DNA of 64,000 bases from Oceaniglobus trochenteri (GCF_020529025.1 NZ_JACNMM010000011.1:62001-126000), one strand, 5' to 3'; shown: positions 24,759 to 34,627, counted from the first letter of the stretch. Notes: generated from the letters alone by a model not told the origin. Program-made: numbers and translations.

Positions 24759-25649
24759 ATGCGCCCGTTCCTGACACTCCAGTTCCTTGGCGGCACGCCC
24801 GCCTCGCGCATCGTCGTGGGGTTGGCCATTGCCGTGGCGCTGACCTGCTATGTGATGACCATCGCCTGGACCCTGGCGATGTCCTTCACCTCGTCCACCT
24901 TCCTGCCCGACTGGGATTTCGTGGGGATCGAACGCTATGTCGATCTCTTCGGCTCCAGCCGCTGGTCGGTGGCCTTTGCCAACATGTTCCTGTTCGGCAT
25001 TCCGTTCATCTTTCTGGCGCTGGCGCTGGGAACCTTCCTTGCGATCCTGATCGACCAGAAGGTCCAGGGCGAGGCGGTGTTCCGCACCATCGTTCTTTAC
25101 CCGCTGGCCCTGTCCTTCATCGTTGTCGGGCTGATCTGGCAATGGGTGCTCGAGCCGAACTTCGGCCTGCAAACCGCCGTGCGCGCCATGGGGTGGGAAA
25201 CCTTCCGCTTTGACTGGATGGCGCGGTCGGACCGGGTGATCTATACGCTGGTGCTGGCCGCGGTGTGGCATTCCTCGGGGATCGTCATGGCGATCATGCT
25301 GGCCGGCCTGCGCGGCGTGGACGGCGAGATCTGGAAGGCGGCCCGGATCGACGGCATTCCGACCTGGCGCATCTATGTCAGCATCATTCTTCCCATGCTG
25401 CGCCCCATGGCCATGACCTGTGTGACGCTTCTGGCGATCAGCGTCGTCAAGAGCTATGAACTTGTCGTTGCCATGACCGACGGCGGGCCGGGCAATTCCA
25501 GCGATCTTCCCTCGCGTTTCGTCATGCAGGCGCTGCTTGAGCGGGCCAACATCGGCACCGGTTCGGCGGCCGCGATCATCATGATGCTGTCGGTTCTGGT
25601 GATCCTTCTGCCCTATTTCGTCATCGAACTGCGCAGCCGGAGAAGGTGA
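24759..25649 (+). CDS. carbohydrate ABC transporter permease (MalF-like)
   Basis: A 296-residue CUT1 permease with six membrane spans, starting MRPFLTLQFLGG; earlier in-frame sequence lies within the binding-protein gene. The EAA loop is visible (GEIWKAARIDGIPTWRIYVSIILP). Its stop overlaps a GTG just before the next permease gene. It forms the channel with the permease at 25652-26536. Confidence 0.87.
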   Translation: MRPFLTLQFLGGTPASRIVVGLAIAVALTCYVMTIAWTLAMSFTSSTFLPDWDFVGIERYVDLFGSSRWSVAFANMFLFGIPFIFLALALGTFLAILIDQKVQGEAVFRTIVLYPLALSFIVVGLIWQWVLEPNFGLQTAVRAMGWETFRFDWMARSDRVIYTLVLAAVWHSSGIVMAIMLAGLRGVDGEIWKAARIDGIPTWRIYVSIILPMLRPMAMTCVTLLAISVVKSYELVVAMTDGGPGNSSDLPSRFVMQALLERANIGTGSAAAIIMMLSVLVILLPYFVIELRSRRR

Positions 25650-25651
25650 TC

Positions 25652-26536
25652 ATGACAACTCAGCCAAACCTCGCCATGCGCAACTGGAACCAAAGGGTGG
25701 GGCGCACCGCGCTTTATCTGGTGCTGATCCTGGCCTGCGTCGCCTATCTGGTGCCCCTGGTCGTCATGGTCATGACATCGCTCAAGACCGCGGGCGAAGT
25801 GCAGCCCGGCACCATCTTCATGTGGCCCGAGAACCCCAGCTTCGACGCCTGGATCAAGGCCTGGTCGCAGGCCTGCATCGGGCTGGATTGCCGGGGCATC
25901 CGCGTCGGGTTCTGGAATTCGGTCATGATCTGGGTGCCCAGCCTGATCCTGTCGATACTGGCGGGCGCCATCCTGGGCTTTGCCCTGTCGCGCTGGCAGA
26001 CCCGCCACGCCGGGCTGATCCTGGGGCTGGTCCTGTTCGGAGCCTTCATCCCGCTTCAGGTGGTGATCTATCCGCTGATCAAGATGGCCGCCAACCTCGG
26101 GCTTTACAATTCCTTCGCCGGGATCGTGGTGGTTCACATTATCTTCGGCCTGCCGGTGCTGACGCTGATCTTCTCGAACTTCTACGTGGGCATCCCGGTT
26201 GAACTGATCAACGCGGCGCGGGTGGATGGGGCGGGGTTCTTCCGCATCTTCTTTGGCATCCTGCTGCCCATGTCGCGCAACATCCTGATCGTGGCGCTGG
26301 TGCTTCAGGGCACCGGGATCTGGAACGACTATATCGTCGGCGTCAGCTTCGGCACGCCCGACATCTATCCGATGACCGTCAAGCTGCAGACCCTCGTGGG
26401 ATCGCAGTTCGGCGAAAAGGAATACAACGTGAACATGGCGGCGACGCTGCTCACCTCCCTGCCGCCGCTGCTTCTGTACCTCGTGTCGGGGCGGTACTTC
26501 GTGCGCGGGATCACTTCGGGCGCCGTGAAGGGATAG
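25652..26536 (+). CDS. carbohydrate ABC transporter permease (MalG-like)
   Basis: A 294-residue CUT1 permease. The EAA loop is VELINAARVDGAGFFRIFFGILLP and the C-terminus ends RGITSGAVKG, typical of MalG-type subunits. The ATG at 25652 is preferred for its spacing from GGAG; a GTG at 25646 that overlaps the previous stop is possible. The ATPase gene follows after three bases. Confidence 0.88.
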   Translation: MTTQPNLAMRNWNQRVGRTALYLVLILACVAYLVPLVVMVMTSLKTAGEVQPGTIFMWPENPSFDAWIKAWSQACIGLDCRGIRVGFWNSVMIWVPSLILSILAGAILGFALSRWQTRHAGLILGLVLFGAFIPLQVVIYPLIKMAANLGLYNSFAGIVVVHIIFGLPVLTLIFSNFYVGIPVELINAARVDGAGFFRIFFGILLPMSRNILIVALVLQGTGIWNDYIVGVSFGTPDIYPMTVKLQTLVGSQFGEKEYNVNMAATLLTSLPPLLLYLVSGRYFVRGITSGAVKG

Positions 26537-26539
26537 CAA

Positions 26540-27610
26540 ATGGCAACCATCGAAATCCGCAACCTCACCAAGCAGTTCGGCGCCGTCCAGGTGCTCAAGG
26601 GCATCGACCTGGCCATCGACGACAGGGACTTTACCGTCCTTCTCGGGCCGTCGGGCTGTGGCAAGTCCACGCTGCTGAACATCATCGCCGGGCTGGAACA
26701 CCAGACCGCCGGCCAGATCATGGTGGACGGCACCGACATCTCCCCGCTGCCACCCGACAAGAGGAGGCTGGCCATGGTGTTCCAGTCCTATGCGCTCTAT
26801 CCCACGATGACGGTGCGCAAGAACATCGATTTCGGGCTGCGCGTCGCGGGGCTGCCCCGGGCCGAGATCAAGGAGAGGGTGCGCGTAACGGCCGAACTGT
26901 TGCAGATCACCGACCTTCTGGACCGCACGCCGGCGCGGCTTTCGGGCGGTCAGCGCCAGAGGGTTGCCATCGGGCGGGCACTGGCGCGGCGGGCCTCGGT
27001 CTATCTGTTCGACGAACCGCTGTCCAACCTCGACGCCAAGCTGCGCAACGACATGCGCATCGAGATCCGGCAATTGCACGAGGATCTGGGCGCGACGGCG
27101 GTCTATGTCACCCATGACCAGGTCGAGGCGATGACCCTGGCCACCCGGATCGCCCTGATGAATGCCGGTCGTATCGAACAATACGCCGAGCCCCAGGACA
27201 TATACGACCGGCCCGAAACCCTTTTCGCGGCCAGTTTCATCGGTTCGCCCAAGATGAACCTGATCCCCGGCACCATCCGCCTGGCCGATGGCGTGCCGGT
27301 GTTCGACACCGGCAGCGACCGGATTTCGCTGGCCCATTATCCGTTCCGCCTGGCCCCCGAGGATGGGATGCCCGCCACCCTAGGCGTGCGCCCCGAGGAC
27401 GTGGCCCCTGACGCGCAGGGGATCGTCGCGCGTCATCGGCTGAACGAACCCCACGGCGCCGACACCCTGGCCTGGTTCACCTACGGCGAGACCAACCTGT
27501 CGGCGCGGCTGGAGCCCGTCGCGGCCCGCGCCCTGGGCGCACAGGCGACCCTTGGGTTCAACCTTCACAAGCTTTCGTTGTTCGACCCAAAGACCGAACG
27601 GCGCCTCTGA
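26540..27610 (+). CDS. sugar ABC transporter ATP-binding protein (UgpC/MalK type)
   Basis: A 356-residue ATPase with Walker A GPSGCGKST, signature LSGGQRQRVAIGRAL, Walker B VYLFDEPLSNLDA and H-loop YVTHDQVEA. A C-terminal regulatory OB-type domain follows. It starts with the family-standard MATIEIRNLTKQFG. It energises the importer encoded by the three preceding genes. Confidence 0.9.
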   Translation: MATIEIRNLTKQFGAVQVLKGIDLAIDDRDFTVLLGPSGCGKSTLLNIIAGLEHQTAGQIMVDGTDISPLPPDKRRLAMVFQSYALYPTMTVRKNIDFGLRVAGLPRAEIKERVRVTAELLQITDLLDRTPARLSGGQRQRVAIGRALARRASVYLFDEPLSNLDAKLRNDMRIEIRQLHEDLGATAVYVTHDQVEAMTLATRIALMNAGRIEQYAEPQDIYDRPETLFAASFIGSPKMNLIPGTIRLADGVPVFDTGSDRISLAHYPFRLAPEDGMPATLGVRPEDVAPDAQGIVARHRLNEPHGADTLAWFTYGETNLSARLEPVAARALGAQATLGFNLHKLSLFDPKTERRL

Positions 27611-27628
27611 CCCTCAGAAAGGACCAAG

Positions 27629-28402
27629 ATGACCGGACCGGACCTGTCCATCCAGCTTTATTCCCTGCGAAACGCCGGGCCGTTGGACCGCCAGCTCGAC
27701 ATTGCCGCCGAAGCCGGCTTTGCCCATGTGGAACCCGTGGGATCGCACCTCATGGCGCCCGATGCCCTGGCCCGTGCCCTGGGTGACCGGGGGCTTTCGG
27801 CGCCCACGACCCATGTCTCGGCGCCCGATCTTTTCGGGCGCCCGGACGAGGTGATCGCAGCCGCCCGCGCCGCCGGGATAGGCCGCGTCTTCCTGGCCGC
27901 CCCCGTGCGCGAGGACTGGACCGGACGCCATGCCTTCTGGACCGAGTTCGCGGGCCGCGTGGCGCGGCTGGCCGACCGGTTCGCCGCCGCCGATCTTCGG
28001 CTTGGCTATCACAACCATCACTTCGAATACCTTGAATGCGAGGACGGGCGCACCGGGCTTGAGATCCTGCTGGAGGAAACCGCGCAAAGCGGGCTGGCCT
28101 GGCAGGCCGACCTGGCCTGGATCGTCCGCGCCCGGCAATCGCCGCTTGACCTGATCGCGCGTTACGGCGACCGGATTTCCGCCGTCCATGTGAAGGACAC
28201 GGCGCAAAAGGGCGATCTGTTGGCCGAGGACGGCTGGACCGTTCCGGGCAAGGGCCAGATGGACTGGACCGCGCTGGCCGCCGCGCTGGCGGGCACGCGG
28301 GCAGACGTCATGGTTGCCGAACATGACAACCCCGCCGACCCCGCCGCGCTGGCCCGTTCGGCCCATGCCGCGTTGCAGGCCACCTTCGGAGAGGCAGCAT
28401 GA
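27629..28402 (+). CDS. sugar phosphate isomerase/epimerase (xylose isomerase-like TIM barrel)
   Basis: A 257-residue TIM barrel starting MTGPDLSIQLYSLRNAG, with AAAGG-like ribosome site five bases upstream. Likely metal and active-site residues are HVEPVGS (Glu), GYHNHHFEYLE (His, Glu), AVHVKDT (His, Lys) and MVAEHDN (Glu, His). Such proteins often work beside Gfo/Idh oxidoreductases on keto-sugars, and the next gene is exactly that, overlapping by ATGA. Confidence 0.8.
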   Translation: MTGPDLSIQLYSLRNAGPLDRQLDIAAEAGFAHVEPVGSHLMAPDALARALGDRGLSAPTTHVSAPDLFGRPDEVIAAARAAGIGRVFLAAPVREDWTGRHAFWTEFAGRVARLADRFAAADLRLGYHNHHFEYLECEDGRTGLEILLEETAQSGLAWQADLAWIVRARQSPLDLIARYGDRISAVHVKDTAQKGDLLAEDGWTVPGKGQMDWTALAAALAGTRADVMVAEHDNPADPAALARSAHAALQATFGEAA

Positions 28403-29469
28403 GCGCCCCGATCCGTATCGGCCTGATCGGGCTGGGCAGTGTCACCCAGACCGTGCACTGGCCCGTCCTGCGCGACATGCCCGACCGCTATCGCGTTGCC
28501 GCGGTCTGCGATCTGTCGTCAGGGCTGCGCGATTGGGCGCGTGCGCGCATTCCCGGTGCCGCCGTGCATGACGATTACCGCCGGATGCTGGACGCCGGGG
28601 GGCTGGATGCCGTTGCCGTGGTCAACAGCGACGAATACCATGCCGACTGCGCCGTCGATGCCCTGGCCGCCGGGTATGACGTGATGGTGGAAAAGCCACT
28701 GACGCTGACACTGGATGACATCGACCGCATCACGACGGCCCGGGATGCGTCGGGGCGGACCTGCATGGTCGGCTACATGCGCCGCTGTGCCGGCGGTTTC
28801 GAACCCATGCGCGCCGCGATCCGCGACATGCCCGAGATCCAGCATGTCAGCGTGCGCGACTATATCGGCCCCAATGCCTATTTCATCGATCAGGTATCAA
28901 CCGAATGCCGCCCCGGCGATCTGCCCGAGGCGGCGATGAAGGACCGCGCGGCGCGGCGTCTTGCCATGACCGAAGCCGCATTGGGGCGGACCGATCCGGT
29001 ATCGGTCCGGGCCTATCAGATTCTCTGCGGGCTGTCCTCGCACGATCTGTCGGCCATGCGCGACCTTGTGGGCGCGCCCCGGGGCGTTCTGGGGGCAGCG
29101 ATCCGCCAGGACGGGCGCCAGATCAGCGCATTGCTGGATCACGGCAGCTTCACCACCAATTTCGAAACCGGGCTTGATACGGTCGGGCGGTTCGATGCCT
29201 TCATCGAGGTGTTCGGCGGCACGACCCGCGCGCGCATCGATTATGACACGCCCTATATCCGCCACCTGCCCACCACCCTGCGCCTGTGGAAGACCGAAGG
29301 CGAAGGGCACAGCGAAGCGACGGTACGGGAAACCTTCACCGATCCCTATACCCGCATGTGGCGGCTGTTCGACGATGTGCTGGCCGGGCGCACCGAGAAC
29401 CCCATGCCACCCGAAGACAGCATCGCCGATCTTCGCCTGTTCCGTCAGATCATCGACGCGGCGCGCTGA
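28399..29469 (+). CDS. Gfo/Idh/MocA family oxidoreductase
   Basis: A 356-residue NAD(P)-dependent oxidoreductase. The Rossmann motif is GLIGLGSVTQ near 9-18, and the family EKP motif (MVEKPLTLT) near 96-104 supplies the active-site lysine. It most likely oxidises or reduces the imported sugar together with the isomerase upstream. It ends the operon; its last 20 bases overlap the convergent LacI gene. Confidence 0.85.
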   Translation: MSAPIRIGLIGLGSVTQTVHWPVLRDMPDRYRVAAVCDLSSGLRDWARARIPGAAVHDDYRRMLDAGGLDAVAVVNSDEYHADCAVDALAAGYDVMVEKPLTLTLDDIDRITTARDASGRTCMVGYMRRCAGGFEPMRAAIRDMPEIQHVSVRDYIGPNAYFIDQVSTECRPGDLPEAAMKDRAARRLAMTEAALGRTDPVSVRAYQILCGLSSHDLSAMRDLVGAPRGVLGAAIRQDGRQISALLDHGSFTTNFETGLDTVGRFDAFIEVFGGTTRARIDYDTPYIRHLPTTLRLWKTEGEGHSEATVRETFTDPYTRMWRLFDDVLAGRTENPMPPEDSIADLRLFRQIIDAAR

Positions 29470-30517
29470 TCTTGTGCGATCGCTCCGGCGGTGTGGCCTC
29501 TCCCCCACCCGCCGGAGCGCTTTCGCGCATGACAACCTCGAACCCCAACATCTCCGTGGCGCTCCACGACTTGCGCTCGACCATCTCGACGATCTTTGCG
29601 ACGGCAAGGCGGCCCATCTCCTCGATCGGTTGGCGCACGGTCGTGAGCGAGGGGCTGAAATGACGGGCAAACAGGATGTCGTCAAATCCGGCCACCGCCA
29701 GATCTCGGGGCACCGAAACCCCAAGTGAGCGCAGCCCGTTGATCAGGCCGAAGGCGATTTCATCACTTCCACAGATGACCGCATCAAGCCGGTCCGAGGC
29801 CTTGGCGATGAACTCGCGCGCATTCCAGCCCGTTTCATATCGGAATGACCCGTCGAAGATCACAAGGTCCTCGCGCGCGGCGCCATCTTCCACGGCCGCC
29901 TCGATGAAGGCATTGCGCCGCAGTTGGCCCACCGCCGTCGGACCGGATGCGCCAGAGACCATTCCGATCCTTTTGTATCCCTCGGCCCGCAACCTGCGGT
30001 AGACTTCGCGCCCGGCCCCGTAATCGTCCAGCGCGATGCTTGGGATATCGTTGCGCGCGCCCGGAGTCATGACAAATGCGGCAGGCCACATTTCGCCCCG
30101 GTCCAACCGTTCGGCCAGGGTGTCGGGGGCAAAGCCGGTGGCGATGATCACCCCATCCGCCGCGCCCGAATACATGAAATCGAGAAGCCGGTCATCGGTG
30201 CGGGAATCCCCGGCCACATAGCCGATCATCAGGGTGTATTCCATTTCGCTTGCCGCGCGTTCGATGGTGCGCAGCAGCATGGGAAAGAGAAAATTCTCGA
30301 TCCGCGGGACGAGGACCAGAAGGATGCGCCCGCGCCGTGTTTTCAGGGCACTGGCCAGCGGGTTTACCGCATAGCCCACCGCCCGCGCTTCGGCCAGCAC
30401 CCGGGCTTTGGTGGCCTTGCCGATCTCGGGGGAATCCGAAAGCGACCTGCTGACAGTCGACTTGGAAACACCCAGCCGCCGGGCAATGTCGGCCATCCTG
30501 TCGGATTTTCTGTTCAT
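29450..30517 (-). CDS. LacI-family transcriptional regulator
   Basis: A 355-residue repressor. The helix-turn-helix is MADIARRLGVSKSTVSRSLSD (residues about 8-28) followed by the hinge NPLASALKTRR. The C-terminal domain is a type I periplasmic-binding fold (VMTPGARNDIPSIALDDYGAG, AVICGSDEIAFGLINGL, AVAGFDDILFARHFSPSLTTV). It faces the sugar ABC operon, and the palindrome at 23374-23395 is its probable target. The ATG at 30517 is chosen; a TTG six codons earlier adds no domain. Confidence 0.86.
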   Translation of the reverse strand: MNRKSDRMADIARRLGVSKSTVSRSLSDSPEIGKATKARVLAEARAVGYAVNPLASALKTRRGRILLVLVPRIENFLFPMLLRTIERAASEMEYTLMIGYVAGDSRTDDRLLDFMYSGAADGVIIATGFAPDTLAERLDRGEMWPAAFVMTPGARNDIPSIALDDYGAGREVYRRLRAEGYKRIGMVSGASGPTAVGQLRRNAFIEAAVEDGAAREDLVIFDGSFRYETGWNAREFIAKASDRLDAVICGSDEIAFGLINGLRSLGVSVPRDLAVAGFDDILFARHFSPSLTTVRQPIEEMGRLAVAKIVEMVERKSWSATEMLGFEVVMRESAPAGGGEATPPERSHKISAPRR

Positions 30518-30867
30518 CTTCGCCGCGCCCCCCAAAAAAGCGGTCTGATCAGCCCCTTCCCGCCACCATGCGGCCCGGGCAGAGATCGTTCAAGTCCAAG
30601 TCTTCGCCCCGAGAACGCTTCGCAAAGGGGCGCGGGCGGATTTGCCATGAAAGACCACCGGGTGCAGGCTGGGGCAGGGGCAGGATGGAGGCGCCCGAAA
30701 CGGCCAGCCGGCCGAAAGATGCTGCTTGCCGGGGCGGTGACGCGGTCTGTCCAGCCGCGACCGTAGCAGGGTTTCCCGAGGGCAACCTGTTACAGCCTTG
30801 ACGCTGGCGATAGAATGAGGTCGGATTTGATGCAATCGTGACAAGCTCACAACCAGGGAGAGAAAGA
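30518..30867. other. divergent intergenic region between LacI gene and dpp operon
   Basis: About 350 bases with no convincing gene on either strand. It must contain the promoters of the LacI gene and of dppA, but I see no clear -35/-10 pair or operator. The dppA ribosome site (GGGAGAG) lies at its right end. Confidence 0.5.
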
Positions 30868-32457
30868 ATGTCATTGAAGCACGTATTGACCACAAGCCTG
30901 CTGATGGCTGCGCTTGGGGGCGCTGCATCGGCGCAGTCGCTGGTCTATTGTTCGGAAGGATCGCCCGAGGGCTTCGATCCGGCGCTCTATACCGCCGGCA
31001 CGACCTTCGATGCCTCCAGCCACCCGATCTTCGACCATCTGACCGAATTCAAGGTCGGTACCACCGAGGTTCTGCCCGGTCTGGCCGAAAGCTGGGAGGT
31101 CAGCGAAGACGGCAAGACCGTCACCTTCAACCTGCGCAAGGGTGTGAAGTTTCACTCGAACGACCAGTTCACGCCGACCCGTGACTTCAACGCCGACGAC
31201 GTGATCTTCACGTTTGACCGCCAGGGCAACCCCGAGAACCCCTACAACAGCGTTTCCGGTGGCACCTTCGAGTATTTCGCCAGCATGTCGATGCCCGAAC
31301 TGGTGGAAAGCATCGAGAAGGTCGACGATTACACCGTCGTCTTCCACCTGACCCGCCCCGAGGCGCCCTTCCTGGCGAACATGGCGATGGATTTCGCCTC
31401 GATCCAGTCCAAGGAATATGCCGACGCGATGATGGAAGCGGGCACGCCCGAGATGCTGAACCAGGCGCCCATCGGCACCGGTCCCTTCACCTTCCAAGCC
31501 TATCAGAAAGACGCCGTCATCCGGTATCTGCGCAATGACGAGTATTTCGGTGACAAGGCCAAGGTCGAAAGCCTGATCTTTGCCATCACGCCGGATGCCT
31601 CAGTGCGTTACCAGAAGGTGCAGGCCGGTGAATGCCATATCATGGCCTATCCGAACCCGGCCGACGTGCAGGCGATGAAGGACGACGAGAACATCGTGGT
31701 GATGGAGCAGGAAGGCCTGAACGTCGGCTACCTGGCCTACAACACGCTGGTGCCGCCCTTCGACAACGCCAAGGTGCGCAAGGCGCTGAACATGGCGATC
31801 GACAAGCAGTCGATCATCGACGTGGTGTTCCAGGGCTCGGGGCAGATTGCCAAGAACCCGATTCCGCCCACCATGTGGTCCTACAACGACGCGATCGAGG
31901 ATGACGCCTACGATCCCGAGGCCGCCAAGGCGATGCTGGCCGAGGAAGGCGTCGAGAACCTGAGCATGAAGATCTGGGCGATGCCGGTGCAGCGGCCCTA
32001 CAACCCCAACGCCCGCCGCATGGCCGAGCTGATGCAGGCCGACATGGCCAAGGTCGGCGTGGATGTCGAGATCGTGTCCTACGAGTGGGGCGAATACCTC
32101 GAACGCTCCAAGGACAAGGACCGCGACGGCGCCGTTCTTCTGGGCTGGACCGGCGACAACGGCGACCCCGACAACTTCCTTGCCGTTCTGCTGGGCTGTG
32201 ACGGTGTAGGCGCCGCCAACCGTGCGCAGTGGTGCAACGAGGAATTCGACGCCAAGCTGCAGGAAGCCAAGGTTCTGTCGGACCAGGCCGCACGGGCCAA
32301 GCTTTATGAAGAGGCGCAGGTCATCTTCAAGGAACAGGCACCCTGGGCCACCATCGCGCATTCGGTGGTCTACATGCCCATGCGCCCCGAGGTCGAAGGC
32401 TATGTCGTGCACCCGCTGGGCGGCCATATCTTCAACCAGGTCGGTCTGAAGCAGTAA
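30868..32457 (+). CDS. dppA: dipeptide ABC transporter substrate-binding protein DppA
   Basis: A 529-residue periplasmic protein with signal peptide at about 1-22 (MSLKHVLTTSLLMAALGGA, cleavage near ASA-QSLVY). The mature sequence closely follows enteric DppA: VYCSEGSPEGFDPALYTAGT, DGKTVTFNLRKGVKFHSND, QAPIGTGPFTFQAYQKDA, WAMPVQRPYNPNARRMAE and GWTGDNGDPDNF. The start is supported by GGGAGAG upstream. It binds dipeptides (in some species also haem or aminolevulinate) for the DppBCDF transporter encoded downstream. A peptidase gene is inserted after it. Confidence 0.92.
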   Translation: MSLKHVLTTSLLMAALGGAASAQSLVYCSEGSPEGFDPALYTAGTTFDASSHPIFDHLTEFKVGTTEVLPGLAESWEVSEDGKTVTFNLRKGVKFHSNDQFTPTRDFNADDVIFTFDRQGNPENPYNSVSGGTFEYFASMSMPELVESIEKVDDYTVVFHLTRPEAPFLANMAMDFASIQSKEYADAMMEAGTPEMLNQAPIGTGPFTFQAYQKDAVIRYLRNDEYFGDKAKVESLIFAITPDASVRYQKVQAGECHIMAYPNPADVQAMKDDENIVVMEQEGLNVGYLAYNTLVPPFDNAKVRKALNMAIDKQSIIDVVFQGSGQIAKNPIPPTMWSYNDAIEDDAYDPEAAKAMLAEEGVENLSMKIWAMPVQRPYNPNARRMAELMQADMAKVGVDVEIVSYEWGEYLERSKDKDRDGAVLLGWTGDNGDPDNFLAVLLGCDGVGAANRAQWCNEEFDAKLQEAKVLSDQAARAKLYEEAQVIFKEQAPWATIAHSVVYMPMRPEVEGYVVHPLGGHIFNQVGLKQ

Positions 32458-32471
32458 CCGCTTGCCGAACG

Positions 32472-32497
32472 GGGGGCGGCGCCGAGGTGCCGCCCCC
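32472..32497 (+). terminator. intercistronic hairpin after dppA
   Basis: GGGGGCGGC (32472-32480) pairs perfectly with GCCGCCCCC (32489-32497) around an 8-base loop and is followed by GATTT. It occupies the gap after dppA, as in the other ABC operons. Confidence 0.6.
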
Positions 32498-32521
32498 GAT
32501 TTCACCCAGCCGGATTTTCTG

Positions 32522-33625
32522 ATGCCCCTTGCCGACCGCCTTGCCGCCTATGCCGCCGTCGCATCCGAACTTGGTGTGGACGCCGTTTCGCTGGTGCCGG
32601 GCCCGAATTTCAACCGTGCCGTCCAACACGCCTTTTCAAGCCATGAACGCCCGCTGCTTCTGGTGATCCCCGCGGATCGCCCGCCGGCGGCGCTGGTGCC
32701 CAACCTTGAACTGGGCAGCTGGGCCCAGGTGGGTTTTGACGGCGCGGTCTTCAATTGGCGCGATCAGGATGGCTACGCGGCCGCCTTTGGCGATCTCATG
32801 CGCCACCTGTCCATCACGTCGCTGGCGGTCGAAGGGCAGGTGATGCGCGTCTTCGTGCATCACGCGCTGAAGACGGCGCAGCCCGACCTGACGATCCTCG
32901 ACGCCGAGCGCGAGATTTCCGCGCTGCGGATGATCAAGACGCCTCAGGACATCGCCGCGCTGCAATCGGCCATCGACCTGTCGGAACGCGCGCTGAAAGA
33001 CACGCTGGCCCGCGTGAAGCTGGGCCAGACCGAAGCCGAGATCGAGCGGATGCTGGTCCAGAGGCTGTTCGAAGAAGGCGCCGACGACCTGGCCTTCGCG
33101 CCCATCGTGGCCGCGGGCGATGCCTCGGCGATGCCCCATGCCAAGGCGCGCCCCGACTACAGGGTCAAAGCTGGCGATACGCTGCTGATCGATTTCGGCG
33201 CGCGCAAGAACGGCTTCTGTTCGGACATCACGCGCACGGTTTTCCTGGATCACGTCACCGACGAGGGGCGCGCTGTCTATGACACGGTACTGCGGGCCAA
33301 CCTTGCCGGGCTGGCGGTGACGCGGGCAGGGGTGACGGCGCACGAGATCGACGATGCCGCGACATCGGTTCTCGAGGATTCGCCCTTTGCCGACCGTATC
33401 CGCACCAAGACGGGCCACGGCCTGGGCCGCGAGGTGCACGAGGCCCCCTATGTCATGCGCGGCAACCACATGGTTCTGCCCGCCGGCACGGTCTATACCA
33501 ACGAACCGGGGCTTTACCGGCTTGGCGGTTTCGGCGTTCGGATCGAAGACGACGTGCTGATCACCGATGACGGATACGAGACACTGACCCATTTCCCGAA
33601 GGAGCTGACGGTGCTGTCATGCTGA
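32522..33625 (+). CDS. M24 family metallopeptidase (Xaa-Pro dipeptidase-like)
   Basis: A 367-residue protein with an N-terminal creatinase-like domain and a C-terminal pita-bread peptidase domain. All five metal ligands are visible: two Asp in LLIDFGARKNGFCSDITRTVF, His in TGHGLGREVHEAP, Glu in YTNEPGLY and Glu in GVRIEDDVLI. It lies between dppA and dppB and overlaps dppB by seven bases. A cytoplasmic role in cutting imported (probably proline-containing) dipeptides follows from that context. Confidence 0.86.
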   Translation: MPLADRLAAYAAVASELGVDAVSLVPGPNFNRAVQHAFSSHERPLLLVIPADRPPAALVPNLELGSWAQVGFDGAVFNWRDQDGYAAAFGDLMRHLSITSLAVEGQVMRVFVHHALKTAQPDLTILDAEREISALRMIKTPQDIAALQSAIDLSERALKDTLARVKLGQTEAEIERMLVQRLFEEGADDLAFAPIVAAGDASAMPHAKARPDYRVKAGDTLLIDFGARKNGFCSDITRTVFLDHVTDEGRAVYDTVLRANLAGLAVTRAGVTAHEIDDAATSVLEDSPFADRIRTKTGHGLGREVHEAPYVMRGNHMVLPAGTVYTNEPGLYRLGGFGVRIEDDVLITDDGYETLTHFPKELTVLSC

Positions 33626-34626
33626 ACTATGTCCTCAGTCGCCTGCTGACCTTCATTCCCACGTTCATCGGCGTGACGCTGATTTCGTTCAGCTTCATTC
33701 GCGCATTGCCGGGCGATCCGATCGTCGTCATGGCGGGCGAACGCGGGCTGACCGACGAACGCTATGCCGAATTGTCGGCGCAGTTCGGGTTCGACCGCCC
33801 GATCTATGTGCAGTTCTGGGAATATCTGACCGGTGTGTTGCAGGGCGACCTGGGCACATCCTTTGTCACCAAGCGCCCGGTCTGGGACGAATTCTTTGCC
33901 CTGTTCCCGGCCACCCTTGAACTGTCGGTCTGTGCGATGATCTTCGCTGTCGTCCTGGGCCTGCCGGCCGGTGTCATTGCCGCCGTCAACCGGGGCAAGC
34001 TGTTTGACCGGGCACTGATGTCCACGGCCCTTGTGGGTTATTCGATGCCGATCTTCTGGTGGGCGCTTCTGCTGATCATCGTGTTCTCAGGCAACCTTGG
34101 CTGGACGCCGGTATCGGGACGGATCAGCCTGATGTATTATTTCCCCGATGCGACCGGTTTCATGCTGATCGACAGCCTGGCCTCGGGTCAGAAGGGGGCC
34201 TTTGCCTCGGCGGTGCAGCACCTTCTGTTGCCGACCATCGTCCTGGGCACGATCCCGCTGGCGGTGATCGCGCGCCAGACCCGTTCGGCCATGCTCGAGG
34301 TGCTGGGCGAGGATTACATCCGCACCGCCCGCGCCAAGGGCATGTCGCCGGGGCGGATCAACGGGGTGCATGCCCTGCGCAATGCCATGATCCCGGTCAT
34401 TACCGTGATCGGTCTCAGCGTCGGCACCCTTCTGGCGGGGGCCATCCTGACCGAGACGATCTTCAGCTGGCCGGGGATCGGCAAGTGGATGGTCGACAGC
34501 ATCTTCCGCCGCGATTACCCGGTGGTGCAGGGCGGGCTGTTGCTGATCGCCGTGATGGTGATGGTGGTGAACCTGACCGTCGACATGCTCTACGGTGTCA
34601 TCAATCCCAAAATCAGGAAACGCTAG
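33619..34626 (+). CDS. dppB: dipeptide ABC transporter permease DppB
   Basis: A 335-residue permease that follows enteric DppB closely: PTFIGVTLISFSFIRALPGDP, VVMAGERGL, GDLGTSF, LVGYSMPIFWWALLLI, PLAVIARQTRSAMLEVLGED and GAILTETIFSWPGIGKWM. Six membrane spans are expected. It pairs with DppC. Confidence 0.9.
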   Translation: MLNYVLSRLLTFIPTFIGVTLISFSFIRALPGDPIVVMAGERGLTDERYAELSAQFGFDRPIYVQFWEYLTGVLQGDLGTSFVTKRPVWDEFFALFPATLELSVCAMIFAVVLGLPAGVIAAVNRGKLFDRALMSTALVGYSMPIFWWALLLIIVFSGNLGWTPVSGRISLMYYFPDATGFMLIDSLASGQKGAFASAVQHLLLPTIVLGTIPLAVIARQTRSAMLEVLGEDYIRTARAKGMSPGRINGVHALRNAMIPVITVIGLSVGTLLAGAILTETIFSWPGIGKWMVDSIFRRDYPVVQGGLLLIAVMVMVVNLTVDMLYGVINPKIRKR

Positions 34627-34627
34627 G

